This document shows positions 19,931 to 29,600 of a DNA stretch of 64,000 bases, one piece after another. The number at the start of each line of letters is the position of its first letter. Position 1 is the stretch's first letter. Under the pieces are notes generated by a model. It was not told the origin of the DNA. It did not search any database and was given only the letters and a program-made list of their open reading frames with translations. This stretch comes from Chromohalobacter canadensis (GTDB lineage Bacteria; Pseudomonadota; Gammaproteobacteria; Pseudomonadales; Halomonadaceae): positions 62,001-126,000 of the forward strand of contig NZ_CP140151.1 in assembly GCF_034479555.1 (NCBI RefSeq), given 5' to 3'. The position numbers were made by a program, and so were the translations under genes.

Positions 19931-20776
19931 TTAGCTAGTTTTCTTTTTCGGCTTGCGAAGCGCCTGCGTAATGCGATCCAGCAACATGGCCAGGATCACT
20001 ACAGCAATACCGGCTTCGAAACCATCGCCAGGACGCAGACGCTGGATGGCGCGCCACACTTCGCTACCCAGGCCATCAGCCCCGATCATGGCCGCGATCA
20101 CGACCATCGACAACGCTAGCATGATCGTCTGATTGATGCCGGCCATGATCGTCGGCAAGGACAACGGAAACTGAATCTTGATCAGCTTCTGACTACGCGT
20201 GGCACCGAACGCATCCGCCGCCTCTATCAAGTCCTTGGGCACCTGTCGAATACCCAGCGTCGTGAAGCGTATCGCCGGCGGCATCGAAAAGATCACCGTA
20301 GCGAAAATAGCCGACACTGAACCAATCCCGAAAAACGGAATGGCCGGAATCAGGTAAACGAAAGCCGGCATGGTCTGCATGAAATCCAGAACCGGCATGA
20401 TGACACTATAGAAGCGATCCGAAATGGCCGCGAGCACCCCAACTGGCATAGCAATGACTACCGCGACCACAGTGGCAATCACCACCAGCGTCAAGGTCTC
20501 GATCATCGGGTCCCAAAGCCCAAGGTTCCAGATCAAGGCCAGTCCCAACACCGCGCCAATCCCCAGGCGCAAGTTGGCAACCCGCCAGCAGATCAGCGCG
20601 ATGATCGCCATCAGTGCCCACTCAGGCAGCCACATCAGCCCATCGTTGAGCACCGTAATCCCGCTCTGCGTAACACGCGAGATGCCTCGGGTCACTATGG
20701 AATAGTGCGATGTTAGAAAATCGAGACCACCCTCGATGCCGTCGCCGAGGGGAATGCGTGGAATATCAATCGCCAT
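19931..20776 (-). CDS. Glycine betaine ABC transporter permease (ProW/OpuAB type)
   Basis: A 281-residue inner membrane permease. About six membrane segments are visible, and the cytoplasmic EAA loop that docks the ATPase is seen around EAADAFGATRSQKLIKIQFPLSLPTIMAGINQ. The N-terminal region has the IPLGDGIEGGLDFL segment found in ProW-like proteins. The start overlaps the last base of the ATPase gene, so translation is coupled. The binding protein gene follows after about 100 bases. Confidence 0.92.
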   Translation of the reverse strand: MAIDIPRIPLGDGIEGGLDFLTSHYSIVTRGISRVTQSGITVLNDGLMWLPEWALMAIIALICWRVANLRLGIGAVLGLALIWNLGLWDPMIETLTLVVIATVVAVVIAMPVGVLAAISDRFYSVIMPVLDFMQTMPAFVYLIPAIPFFGIGSVSAIFATVIFSMPPAIRFTTLGIRQVPKDLIEAADAFGATRSQKLIKIQFPLSLPTIMAGINQTIMLALSMVVIAAMIGADGLGSEVWRAIQRLRPGDGFEAGIAVVILAMLLDRITQALRKPKKKTS

Positions 20777-21984
20777 CAGTGCTCTCCCGCTTCAGCCAGT
20801 TTCTCAAGTACCGCGCCCTTCACGACCACCCCCAATAGACGCTGGTTGTCGTCGACGATGGCAATCGGATAGCTTTTATCGTTGAACATGGCAAAGAGAT
20901 TGTTCATCGGTTCATCCGGACCGGCCTTCGGGAAGTCGTTCTGGATCAACTCGTTGATCGTGTCCTTGCCAGCCTTGGCAGCGGCATCGACATCGTCGAC
21001 GCTCACGATGCCCAGCAAGGTACGGTCACGACCGATGACGTAGATGGAGTCGAGTCCGTTGTCGCTCATCTTGCGCAACACGGTACGCGGGCCATCACTA
21101 TCACGCGCCGTGGCACGCACGGAACGCATGGCACTATTTGCCGTGAAGATGCGCGACATATCCACGCCCTCGACGAAGCGCGCCACGTAATCGTCAGCGG
21201 GCCGCGTCAGGATATCTTCGGGCGTGCCCATCTGCACGACCTCGCCATCCTTGAGCAGGATGATGCGATCGCCAATGCTGATCGCTTCATCGAGATCGTG
21301 GGTGATGAAGATCGTGGTCTTCTTCATACGATGCTGCAGCTCGATCAATTCTTGCTGCATATCCTTGCGGATCAGCGGGTCGAGCGCCGAAAACGCCTCG
21401 TCCATCAACATCACGGTCGAGTCGTTAGCCAATGCGCGGGCCAGACCGACACGCTGCTGCATGCCGCCGGAAAGCTGGCTCGGGTAGGCATCTTCCCAGC
21501 CGTCCAAGCCTACCTGCTTGAGAGAGTTGCGAGCACTTTCCACGCGAGATTTTTTCTCGACGCCGCGCACCTCAAGGCCATATTCGGCATTTTCTTGAAC
21601 GGTCTTATGCGGAAATAGCGCAAAATTCTGAAAAACCATCGAGAAGTGACGGCGGCGGCATTCCAGCAGCTCTTTCTCACTGAGCTTGGGAATGTTCTGA
21701 CCATCGATCACGATATCGCCCTCGGTGGGCTCGATGAGGCGATTGAGACAGCGAATCAACGTCGATTTCCCGGAGCCCGACAGACCCATGATGACGAGAA
21801 GCTCACCTTCACGTACATCGAAGTCGATATTGGAAAGACCCAGGGTCTGGCCGGTTTTCTCAAGAATTTCGGGACGCTTTTTCCCTTGGTTACGCAGCTC
21901 GAGTGCTTTCTTAGGCTGGGAGCCAAACACCTTGCTCAGACCGCGCACCTGAATCTTGATATTGGTTTCGTCTGTTTCAGTCAT
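20776..21984 (-). CDS. Glycine betaine ABC transporter ATPase with CBS domains (ProV/OpuAA type)
   Basis: A 402-residue ABC ATPase. Walker A is GLSGSGKST, the signature is LSGGMQQRVGLARAL, Walker B is VMLMDEAFSALD, and the H-loop is TIFITHDLDEA. Two CBS domains follow (about residues 280-400), ending in KGAVLEKLAEAGEH; in OpuA these sense ionic strength. The frame is open to 22050, but the ATG at 21984 fits the family N-terminus. First gene of the leftward operon, expressed from the promoter at 22159-22187. Confidence 0.93.
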   Translation of the reverse strand: MTETDETNIKIQVRGLSKVFGSQPKKALELRNQGKKRPEILEKTGQTLGLSNIDFDVREGELLVIMGLSGSGKSTLIRCLNRLIEPTEGDIVIDGQNIPKLSEKELLECRRRHFSMVFQNFALFPHKTVQENAEYGLEVRGVEKKSRVESARNSLKQVGLDGWEDAYPSQLSGGMQQRVGLARALANDSTVMLMDEAFSALDPLIRKDMQQELIELQHRMKKTTIFITHDLDEAISIGDRIILLKDGEVVQMGTPEDILTRPADDYVARFVEGVDMSRIFTANSAMRSVRATARDSDGPRTVLRKMSDNGLDSIYVIGRDRTLLGIVSVDDVDAAAKAGKDTINELIQNDFPKAGPDEPMNNLFAMFNDKSYPIAIVDDNQRLLGVVVKGAVLEKLAEAGEH

Positions 21985-22158
21985 AGGCTTGCCTGCTTTG
22001 GTCAAGTCGTCGCCATGCCCTTGCGAAGCAAGAGCGCTCGGCAATGTCACGTTGTCACGTTGCGAGTATCTGGCGGGTCAGTCTCCTGGCTCTTATTATG
22101 GTCATGGAGATGATAAGAGATGATCATGAAGATAAAATTTCGTTATGTTTCGTATCGA

Positions 22159-22187
22159 ATCATACCTACTTATTGATATTGCTTCAA
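22159..22187 (-). promoter_or_regulatory. Sigma-70 promoter of the betaine transporter operon
   Basis: On the minus strand TTGAAG (22187-22182) and TATGAT (22164-22159) are spaced by exactly 17 bases in an AT-rich block. Transcription would start near 22152, leaving a leader of about 165 bases before the ATPase start. Osmotic control is expected for this operon type, but nothing in the promoter proves it. Confidence 0.65.
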
Positions 22188-22262
22188 ATAAAAACAACTG
22201 ATGATTGATCCATGGTTCAATAACCCGGCGCGCGCCGCCAGGCGCCTCGATCATACCCGACC

Positions 22263-22308
22263 GCCGAGCTCGGCAAGCGACGAAGCCGACCTTAAGCGGC
22301 CTCGTCGC
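22263..22308. repeat. Inverted repeats after the acetyltransferase gene
   Basis: A 12-base palindrome GCCGAGCTCGGC (22263-22274) is followed by a hairpin with 12-base arms and one mismatch (22277-22288 and 22297-22308). Both lie just past the leftward pat stop, in the roughly 350-base gap before the betaine ATPase gene. The hairpin may end pat transcripts, but there is no T run, so terminator status is doubtful. Apart from these and the promoter, nothing else was seen in this gap. Confidence 0.4.
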
Positions 22309-22334
22309 GACATCGAAAGACAGGCCCAGGAGCA

Positions 22335-25082
22335 TTAGTCCGTCGGGCTATCCAAACGGTGGCGTTGCCAATCGCTGCTCGGCTCGTTGAGTCGCAAGGA
22401 GGCCTCGACCACCTGCTCTTCCATGATATAGCGGAAACTGAAGCCCAAGTGTTTCAGCAACGCGCGCATGGGCTGGTTGTCGAGCATCACCGTGCCGACC
22501 ATCTCGAGGATGCCGAGGCCCTTGCAGTAACGGATCATCTTTTCCATCAGCAGGCTACCGAGACCATGCCCGTGGAGATCATCGCGAATGATCACGGAAA
22601 ATTCAGTGCGGATGTTGTCCGGATCGTTCCACACACGCACTACGCCCAGCATTTCCTTATCGCCATCGGGTCGCGCATGCTCGGCGATGAAGGCCATTTG
22701 CCGGTCGTAATTGATCTGCGCCAGCACGGCCAGGTCGCGCTGGGTTAGATCCGCCTTGTGGTGGAAATAACGAAAGCGAATGCTTTCCTCGGAGAGCCGC
22801 TCATGAAATAACGTGATCAACGGCGCGTCCTCTCCACGGATCGGGCGCACTTCGACATCCATGCCATTGCCCAACGCCCGCCATTCACGCAGTTCCTCGG
22901 GATAGGGCATGATCGCATGACGCGCGGGCTGCCCCAGATCCATGGCAAAGTCCACTGCCACCACGCCATCGCGGTTGAGCAATAGCGGATTGAGCTCCAA
23001 CCCCTGGAGTTCGGGTAAATCCGACGCCATCTGAGAGAGCTTGACCAGCAATTCGCAGAGGCGCTCGACGTCCTGTTCCGGGTCGGCGGCGTGCTCGCGA
23101 ATCAGGCGGTACGCGTGCGTACGCGATATCAGCTCATTGGCCAGGGTCATGTTCAGAGGCGGCAAGGCAACCTGACGATCCGCCAACACATTGATCTTGT
23201 AACCACCGATGCCGAAGACAATGATCGGCCCGAACACCGGGTCACGCGTGATTCCCGCACAGAGCTGCATCGATGCCTTGCCGCGCTGCATACGTTGCAG
23301 GCAATAGCTGAAAATCGGGCTTTCGGGGAATTTTTCGCAGACCTTGTCCCCCAGACGCCGCACGCCATCGGCCACCTGCTCCGGCGTCTCGAGATCTTGC
23401 AGCAAGCCCGCGGAGAGCTTATGCGGATGCCTACGGTAGCGAAACGGCAGGCAGTTATTTGCATGCACGATTTTCAGTGCCATGGGGCCTTCGATGTCAC
23501 GCGCGGCTTGCAGCGCCTCCTCGGGGCTGAAGACATACTGGCTCGGCGCCGCCGGTATGCCATAGGCGGCCAGGACCTCGGCGGTCTCCTGGTGCGTCAG
23601 GCGATCACGCTCACGCCGCTTGGCCGAGGCGATCAAACGATGGCAGCGAGCGCGGATGTCGGGTTGCGTCGTGAAAGGCAAGCTTGGCGGCGTCTCCTGC
23701 AGGAGGGTCTGCACACGCTGATAATCGACCATGTGCATGAAAGCCTTGACCGCTTTCTCTGGGGAGATATAGGTGGGGATACCCGCCAGATTGCACTCAT
23801 GGCGTGCCTTGAGCGCTTCCTCGAGCCCCATCCAGCTGGTCAGCAGGTTGCGTTTGAAGCGTTTGCGATTGGCGATCAACGCCTCGGCCGTAATTTTGGA
23901 AGGCGCCAGACGAGTCGGTGCGTGTACCACCAGCACGGCGTCCACGTTGGCATCGGCCGCCACGATTTCCAACGCATCGACGAACCGCTCAGGCGAGGCG
24001 TTACCGCCCAAATCGACGGGATTACGCCCCGGCAAGCTGACATCGAACTCCCCCTGCACCAGTGCATCACGGGTAACGTCGGTTAATTCCGCCAGCTTGC
24101 CCCCCGCGATCACCAGCTTGTCGATCGCCAAGAGTGCCGGTCCCAACCCATTCGCCACGATGGCCAAGCGGTCACCACGCAACGGACGCATGCGCGTCAG
24201 TGTTTCCAATGCATCGAACAACTCATCGGAATCATCCACGCGCACGACCCCTGCGCGCGCCAGCGCTGCATCGAACACCACGTCGCGATTATCGATTCCT
24301 GGCGTCTGCGGTTCATGGGTGAGTGTCGACTGAACCGAGCGTCCGCTCTTGATTGCCAGCACCAACCGGTGTCGTGAGGCATCACGCAACGCGGTCATGA
24401 AATGCTGCGCATCGTGTACTCGTTCCAGATGCAGCAGCAAGGCACGTGTCGGCGAGTATTGGTTGATGTAATCCATTAGATCGGACAGCATCACGTCAAC
24501 GCTGTCGCCCAATGTCACCAAATGCGAAAAGCCGATGTCGCGGCCCGCGGCCCAGTCGATCATGGCATTGCCGAGCATCCCCGACTGCCCCAGGTAGGCG
24601 ACGCGTCCCGCCTTGATCGGCTGGCTGGCATAAGTGGCGTTGAGCTTGCTGCCGGGCACCACGATCCCCAGGCACTCCGGCCCCAACACGCGAATTCCCG
24701 AACGCAGTGCCGCCTTGAGCATACGCTCTCGAAGCGAACCGCCATCCTGAGTGCGATCGTCGAGATAGGAGCCCCCCGACAGCACCAAGGCAGCGCGTGC
24801 CCCTAGCTTGCCCAGCGCCTCGATGCTCCGCGGCACGCCTTCCACCGGATTGCAGAGGATCGCCAGATCCGGCACGGCGGGCAAATCCGCAATACGCTTT
24901 ACGCAGGTGACGCCGTAGACCGTGTCATAACCGCGCGGGTTCACCGCCCAAAGCGTGCCGGAAAACCCCGCCTCGAGCAGATTGCCAAGCACCATGCCGC
25001 CCATTGAATGCGGCTTTTCCGAAGCGCCGATCACTGCCACGCTATGTGGCTCGAAGAAGTGACGCAGAAAACGCGTTCCCAC
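22335..25082 (-). CDS. pat: Pat-type protein lysine acetyltransferase (NDP-forming acyl-CoA synthetase-like + GNAT)
   Basis: A 915-residue protein. In order: a CoA-binding Rossmann domain (about 8-100, VAVIGASEKP), succinyl-CoA-ligase-like domains (about 150-460), an ATP-grasp region (about 490-705), and a C-terminal GNAT acetyltransferase domain from about 735 (EVRPIRGEDAPLI, then the acetyl-CoA loop GHGLGSLLMEKMI). This is the layout of Pat/YfiQ, which acetylates lysines of metabolic enzymes such as acetyl-CoA synthetase. The start is a GTG. It diverges from a deacetylase-family gene across 262 bases, suggesting a reversible acetylation pair. Confidence 0.88.
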   Translation of the reverse strand: MGTRFLRHFFEPHSVAVIGASEKPHSMGGMVLGNLLEAGFSGTLWAVNPRGYDTVYGVTCVKRIADLPAVPDLAILCNPVEGVPRSIEALGKLGARAALVLSGGSYLDDRTQDGGSLRERMLKAALRSGIRVLGPECLGIVVPGSKLNATYASQPIKAGRVAYLGQSGMLGNAMIDWAAGRDIGFSHLVTLGDSVDVMLSDLMDYINQYSPTRALLLHLERVHDAQHFMTALRDASRHRLVLAIKSGRSVQSTLTHEPQTPGIDNRDVVFDAALARAGVVRVDDSDELFDALETLTRMRPLRGDRLAIVANGLGPALLAIDKLVIAGGKLAELTDVTRDALVQGEFDVSLPGRNPVDLGGNASPERFVDALEIVAADANVDAVLVVHAPTRLAPSKITAEALIANRKRFKRNLLTSWMGLEEALKARHECNLAGIPTYISPEKAVKAFMHMVDYQRVQTLLQETPPSLPFTTQPDIRARCHRLIASAKRRERDRLTHQETAEVLAAYGIPAAPSQYVFSPEEALQAARDIEGPMALKIVHANNCLPFRYRRHPHKLSAGLLQDLETPEQVADGVRRLGDKVCEKFPESPIFSYCLQRMQRGKASMQLCAGITRDPVFGPIIVFGIGGYKINVLADRQVALPPLNMTLANELISRTHAYRLIREHAADPEQDVERLCELLVKLSQMASDLPELQGLELNPLLLNRDGVVAVDFAMDLGQPARHAIMPYPEELREWRALGNGMDVEVRPIRGEDAPLITLFHERLSEESIRFRYFHHKADLTQRDLAVLAQINYDRQMAFIAEHARPDGDKEMLGVVRVWNDPDNIRTEFSVIIRDDLHGHGLGSLLMEKMIRYCKGLGILEMVGTVMLDNQPMRALLKHLGFSFRYIMEEQVVEASLRLNEPSSDWQRHRLDSPTD

Positions 25083-25344
25083 AGCAATCTCTCCCGCTTG
25101 ATCCGACTTTGCCGCTCACCATCGCGTTCGCGCAGCTAAACTTAAGCTCTATCGAAAAGTCGGCGCGCGATGGCCAGACCATTTTTTAGACACAGCATAA
25201 CGCAGGCCTCTCGTCACGGCCGCAGTGACATGGCATCGTTCGACCTATGGGCACTGTTCTCACATCCTATCAGGCCTTAAGGTCCCACGCGGACAGCATG
25301 CGCCCAACGTCTCAGCCGATAGACGTCCTCTGGATGGAGTTCCC

Positions 25345-26283
25345 ATGATCACTGCGTATATTACCCACCCCGATTGCATGCGGCATTTCATGGCGCCGAG
25401 CCATCCCGAGAGCCCCAAACGCCTGGAAGCCATACGCGCTCGCCTGGCCTTGAGCGGTGTGTTGACGCATACCATGCAATCCGAGGCACAGCCGGTAAAA
25501 GCGCAGACGCTTGCCCTGGCGCATTGTCCGCAGTATCTGGAACTGCTCGAGGCTCACGTCCCGCAAGAAGGCTTGAGCGAGCTCGACGGCGAAACCCACA
25601 TGAACCCGGACACGCTGGCCGCCGCGAGCGTCGCCGCCGGCGCGGTCGTGCGTGGCGTGGACCAGGTCTTTCGACACCAGGCGGACAACGTCTTCTGCGC
25701 CGTACGCCCACCCGGACATCATGCCGAACGCTGCTCGGCGATGGGCTTTTGCTTCTATAACAATGTCGCCATCGGGGTGGCCCATGCCCGCCAGCGTTAC
25801 GGTGTCGAGCGTATCGCCGTGCTGGATTTCGACGTCCATCAGGGCAATGGCACGGTGGATATCTTCAAGGACGACCCCGGCGTTCTCGTCTGCTCGAGCT
25901 TCCAAGCGCCCTTCTACCCTTGGCGCTATCAGGACAGCACATGGGACAACATCATCAACACGCCCTTGAAGGCCGGCAGCGACGGCACCGCGTTCCGACG
26001 CGGCGTGGAAACGCATTGGCTGCCCGCCCTGCAAGCCTTCAAACCACAGTTGATCATGCTCTCGGCGGGGTTCGATGCTCACCGCGACGACCCCATGGCA
26101 GAGCTTAATCTCGTCGAGTCCGATTACTTCTGGGTAACACAACTCGCCCTGGATATCGCCCGCGTATACGCCGAAGGACGCTTAGTCTCGGTACTCGAGG
26201 GGGGCTACCATCTGGATGCTTTGGGTACCAGTGTCGAGGCACATCTCAAGGCGCTCCTGGGCTTTCCTCTAGGCGACCCGTGA
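25345..26283 (+). CDS. Histone deacetylase family protein (class II HDAC-like/acetylpolyamine amidohydrolase)
   Basis: A 312-residue zinc hydrolase of the HDAC superfamily. The tandem His pair is H125/H126 in RPPGHHAERC. Zinc ligands D163 and H165 lie in DFDVHQGNGT, and the third Asp is in SAGFDAHRDDP. Bacterial members remove acetyl groups from proteins, polyamines or related amides; the sequence does not decide which. The ATG at 25345 has GGAG upstream and gives the family N-terminus; the frame runs open from 25225. It is divergent from pat. Confidence 0.92.
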   Translation: MITAYITHPDCMRHFMAPSHPESPKRLEAIRARLALSGVLTHTMQSEAQPVKAQTLALAHCPQYLELLEAHVPQEGLSELDGETHMNPDTLAAASVAAGAVVRGVDQVFRHQADNVFCAVRPPGHHAERCSAMGFCFYNNVAIGVAHARQRYGVERIAVLDFDVHQGNGTVDIFKDDPGVLVCSSFQAPFYPWRYQDSTWDNIINTPLKAGSDGTAFRRGVETHWLPALQAFKPQLIMLSAGFDAHRDDPMAELNLVESDYFWVTQLALDIARVYAEGRLVSVLEGGYHLDALGTSVEAHLKALLGFPLGDP

Positions 26284-26339
26284 GCGCGTCCCAACGACGT
26301 ACGACTCGCCCCGCTCCCATCGGGCTGTGGTATCCTAAC

Positions 26340-26354
26340 GGAAACTTTATTTCC
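26340..26354. promoter_or_regulatory. Short inverted repeat before the cupin regulator
   Basis: GGAAA and TTTCC arms with a five-base AT-rich centre stand 14 bases before the ATG of the XRE-cupin regulator. The position suits an autoregulatory operator, but the arms are short and chance occurrence is possible. Confidence 0.3.
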
Positions 26355-26367
26355 TATTGTGGAACCC

Positions 26368-27000
26368 ATGGCTACCCAAACCGATAGCGACGCCGCCCTG
26401 CGCATCGCCTCCGGACGCAAAGCGTTCGTCGAGCCGCTACGTCTGGGTGATCGCCTCAAGGAAATTCGCCTGTCCAACCACTGGACTTTGGAAGATGTCA
26501 GTCAACGTACCGGTTTGGCGCGCTCGACACTGTCCAAGATCGAAAACGATCAGATATCGCCTACCTTCAGCGCCGTGCAGAAACTCATCGGCGGCCTCGG
26601 GATCGATCTACCACAGCTGCTCACGCCGCCCAAGCCGCAGTCACACACGCTCGGTCGCCGCGATTTGACGCGCGTCGGCGAAGGTCAACAGCACCCCACG
26701 CCTACCTATGAGCACGAGCTACTATCGTGGCAGCTGGCACAGAAGCGGATGATCCCCTTCAAAACCATCGTCCGCGCCCGTAGCTTCGATGAGTTCCAGG
26801 AGTGGGTACGGCATGATGGCGAGGAATTCCTGATGGTCCTCGATGGCGACATCCTGCTGTATACCGAGTTCTACGAACCGCTACGCCTGACCCATGGTGA
26901 CAGCATCTATTTCGACAGCGACATGGGGCACGCTCTGGTCTCCGTCAGCGAGTCAGACGCCGTCGTGCTGTCGGTCTGTACCCGCGGCGAGAATGCATAG
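26368..27000 (+). CDS. XRE-family transcriptional regulator with cupin domain
   Basis: A 210-residue regulator. The helix-turn-helix is at about residues 27-80 (WTLEDVSQRTGLARSTLSKIEN), and a C-terminal cupin sensor domain lies at about 120-205 (HDGEEFLMVLDGDILLY, then LTHGDSIYFDSDMGHAL). The layout matches PuuR-like regulators of amino acid or polyamine use. It is convergent with an APC-family permease gene, a plausible target. A GTG at 26359 is an alternative start. Confidence 0.85.
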   Translation: MATQTDSDAALRIASGRKAFVEPLRLGDRLKEIRLSNHWTLEDVSQRTGLARSTLSKIENDQISPTFSAVQKLIGGLGIDLPQLLTPPKPQSHTLGRRDLTRVGEGQQHPTPTYEHELLSWQLAQKRMIPFKTIVRARSFDEFQEWVRHDGEEFLMVLDGDILLYTEFYEPLRLTHGDSIYFDSDMGHALVSVSESDAVVLSVCTRGENA

Positions 27001-27013
27001 CGCATGACAAAAA

Positions 27014-27034
27014 CGCCCGGCTCAAGGCCGGGCG
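27014..27034. terminator. Intrinsic terminator between regulator and permease
   Basis: Perfect eight-base arms CGCCCGGC and GCCGGGCG with a five-base loop lie 13 bases after the regulator stop. An A run on the left gives a T run on the minus strand, so it can also end the leftward permease transcript. Confidence 0.75.
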
Positions 27035-27067
27035 GGCGCTGAATTAGCAAAACAGAATAGGTACCAC

Positions 27068-28528
27068 TTATTCGATGTCTTTTACCGCGCTATCCCCGGA
27101 GAGTTCGCGTGCCATCATACGGTCGCTATACGCCACGCCGTAGCGCTTGCGCGACCAGAGATACATCGCCAGCCCCAACAGCATCCAGGCCCCGAAGACG
27201 ACCCACTCGATCGGCAACAACGCCGAGGGGCTGCCCGGCAGGTAAAGGCTCACCATCCCCAGCGACAGAAGCACGGCGACGATGCCCACCGCCTTGCCAT
27301 AGCGAACCTTGAAGGGACGCGGCATGTCGGCACGCTTGTGGCGCATTACCAAGAACGACAAGGCCACGAACAGGTACGCGATGACGATGCCCAGCCCGCC
27401 GGCATCGACGAGCCATACCAGCATCGGACGGCCGAAGAACGGCGCCAGGCACGACACGGCACCGATCATGATCACCGCATTGCTGGGCGTCTTGTAACGC
27501 GGGTGCAGCTTGCCCAGAAAAGCCGGCAGCATGCCCGCGTGTGCCAGGGCGTAAACAGCACGGGAGCCGCCGACGTAGAAGGCGTTCCAACTCGTAATGA
27601 TGCCCGCGATCCCCGCCAGCACCATCAGCTTGCCGGCCCAGGGCGCCGAGAAAACGGCCTGCATGGCATCCGGTACCGCCAGCGTGGAGGCTTCCAGCGC
27701 CTGCGGGTTCAGCATCAGCGACGTGCCCAGGATGATCAACGCATACCAGAACACCGCCAGAATGACCGAGATCATCAGCACCTTGCCGATATCGCGAAAC
27801 GGCAGATCGATTTCCTCTGCCGCCTGGGGGATGACGTCAAAGCCCACGAACATGAACGGCACCATGATCATGACCGTCATGATACCGCCCACGAGGCCGT
27901 TCTCGACGTTGAACAACGGCTCCATGTGGACGGCCTCACCGGTGAAGAGCGCCCCCGTGATAAACATCACGCCCACGACCAGAATCAACACGGTCACCAG
28001 CTTCTGTACCAAAGCCGCCGTACGAATGCCGATGTAGTTGATCGCCATCATGGCCAATGAGCCAATAACGCCAACCGCCACCCAAGTAGCTTCGACCTCC
28101 CAGCCTGCAATCGTCCATAGATGGCCGACGGCATAGCCGGGAAACAGGTTTTCGAACACCGTGGGCAATGCCACGGCCTCGAACGACACCACACTCATGT
28201 AGCCCAGCACGATGGTCCACGTGCACAGAAAAGACGCGACATGCCCTAAGGCGTGATAGCTGTACACATGCTCGCCACCCACCTGCGGCATCGCCGACGC
28301 CAGCTCGGCATAGGTCAACCCGACCAGTACGATGGCAACGCCGCCGATGAGAAAGGCAAGGATCGCGCCCATACTTCCTGCCGACTGGATCCAGTTGCCG
28401 GTCATGACGATCCAGCCCCAGCCGACCATGGCCCCAAATGCCAGTGCCAATACATCCCTGCGTGCCAGAACACGCGTCAGCTCGCTTGCCCCTGGAGAAG
28501 ACTTAGTTCGATTCATTGCGATACTCAT
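27068..28528 (-). CDS. APC-superfamily amino acid/amine permease
   Basis: A 486-residue transporter with about twelve membrane segments. The first-helix substrate motif reads GAMVGWGWIVMTG, and the later segment TYAELASAMPQVGGEHVYSYHALG is typical of APC transporters. The first 20 residues are hydrophilic and cytoplasmic. The start at 28528 (another ATG is at 28516) is chosen because the frame upstream to 28570 has no family character. The substrate is unknown; the neighbouring PuuR-like regulator hints at an amine or amino acid. Confidence 0.88.
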   Translation of the reverse strand: MSIAMNRTKSSPGASELTRVLARRDVLALAFGAMVGWGWIVMTGNWIQSAGSMGAILAFLIGGVAIVLVGLTYAELASAMPQVGGEHVYSYHALGHVASFLCTWTIVLGYMSVVSFEAVALPTVFENLFPGYAVGHLWTIAGWEVEATWVAVGVIGSLAMMAINYIGIRTAALVQKLVTVLILVVGVMFITGALFTGEAVHMEPLFNVENGLVGGIMTVMIMVPFMFVGFDVIPQAAEEIDLPFRDIGKVLMISVILAVFWYALIILGTSLMLNPQALEASTLAVPDAMQAVFSAPWAGKLMVLAGIAGIITSWNAFYVGGSRAVYALAHAGMLPAFLGKLHPRYKTPSNAVIMIGAVSCLAPFFGRPMLVWLVDAGGLGIVIAYLFVALSFLVMRHKRADMPRPFKVRYGKAVGIVAVLLSLGMVSLYLPGSPSALLPIEWVVFGAWMLLGLAMYLWSRKRYGVAYSDRMMARELSGDSAVKDIE

Positions 28529-28676
28529 TGTCGAAGCTATGTTATTGAAAGTGCTTGTCGCTAGTAGCATCCAGATCGCGGCATCGTTTCAAATAATGCA
28601 CGCGAATCGCGAACATAACTGTCCCCACTAAACGACACAACCACGCATCGCAATAATCTTTTTCCCTACGAATCAG

Positions 28677-29600
28677 TCAGGTATGTTGTACATCGTCGCC
28701 TCGCCACAACAATGTGCCACATTCATCGAGGGTGTAGCCGCCCAGTGACTGGGCCAGGGATAAGCCGGCGGCGCTGTGCAGATAATCGAACATCTGCTGC
28801 AACAGTGATCTGAAGTACACATTGCGCGGCGTCACCAGGTCGAACGCCTCCTCGCTGATGGGAATGAAGCCTAGGCCGAATTCATTGGCCGCCGACAACG
28901 TCCCCGGACCGATGTCGGCTTCGTGACGCGCGATGAGCGAGGCGATTTCACGCTCGCTATACGCGACGACCTGGGTGTTGAGCTGCTCGAGTCGCAACTG
29001 ATGCCCCGCCAGCCATTCCTTGAGAAAACGCTGCGAGCCAGCTCCTTCCTGGCGGATCGCCCAACGCCGATTGGCCCCGAAGAGCCCCGAAGGGTCGTGC
29101 GGCTGGTGTCGGTCCTCCGCGCGAATGATCAACCCCTGACTGCGGCGGAAAAGACGTACCAGCACCCAATGACGATAGCCGCTATGGCTTCTCACCAAGG
29201 CGGGATGGCGCAACTCGCTTTCCTCGGCCCGCCCCCAGTGAATGGCACACACATCGGCACGGCCTTGCGAGAGTAGCGACAAACCCAGTTGCGTCCCGGT
29301 CACGCTATAACCATAGAAAGCATGCCCTTGCTGCTGCTGATTGAGTCGCATGATCAACGCCGAGAGCAATGGGTCATCGCTCCCGGTGACCATCAAGCGA
29401 TCGGCCAACACGCCGTGATGGCAGGACTCGAGGATCCATTGCTCGACCAGGCGCCGCGGAAACAACCACTTGCCGGTCACCTTGGTGGACGGGATCGCCC
29501 CATCGCTGGCGAGCTGATAGATCTTCTTTTCATTGAGATGTAGAAGCTCGGCAACTTGATGGACGTTGAGAAACGGTGAGGTCGAAGACGTATCACTCAT
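28677..29600 (-). CDS. HTH (excisionase-type) and periplasmic-binding-like domain regulator of the formate dehydrogenase cluster
   Basis: A 307-residue protein. Residues 10-60 form an excisionase/MerR-type helix-turn-helix (LNVHQVAELLHLNEKKIYQLASDG). The remainder (about 80-290) is a PBP-like substrate-binding domain related to molybdate/tungstate binding proteins, with AGSQRFLKEWL and EADIGPGTLSAANEFGLGFIPI. Such proteins commonly sit beside fdhD. The start overlaps the fdhD stop by four bases. Regulation of fdh genes by molybdate or another oxyanion is an inference. Confidence 0.8.
   Translation of the reverse strand: MSDTSSTSPFLNVHQVAELLHLNEKKIYQLASDGAIPSTKVTGKWLFPRRLVEQWILESCHHGVLADRLMVTGSDDPLLSALIMRLNQQQQGHAFYGYSVTGTQLGLSLLSQGRADVCAIHWGRAEESELRHPALVRSHSGYRHWVLVRLFRRSQGLIIRAEDRHQPHDPSGLFGANRRWAIRQEGAGSQRFLKEWLAGHQLRLEQLNTQVVAYSEREIASLIARHEADIGPGTLSAANEFGLGFIPISEEAFDLVTPRNVYFRSLLQQMFDYLHSAAGLSLAQSLGGYTLDECGTLLWRGDDVQHT

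Noticed and set aside
23091..24086. A 331-codon plus-strand frame within the pat gene
   Set aside because: It is antisense to the well-supported acetyltransferase gene and shows only low-complexity Gln/Arg/His-rich sequence.
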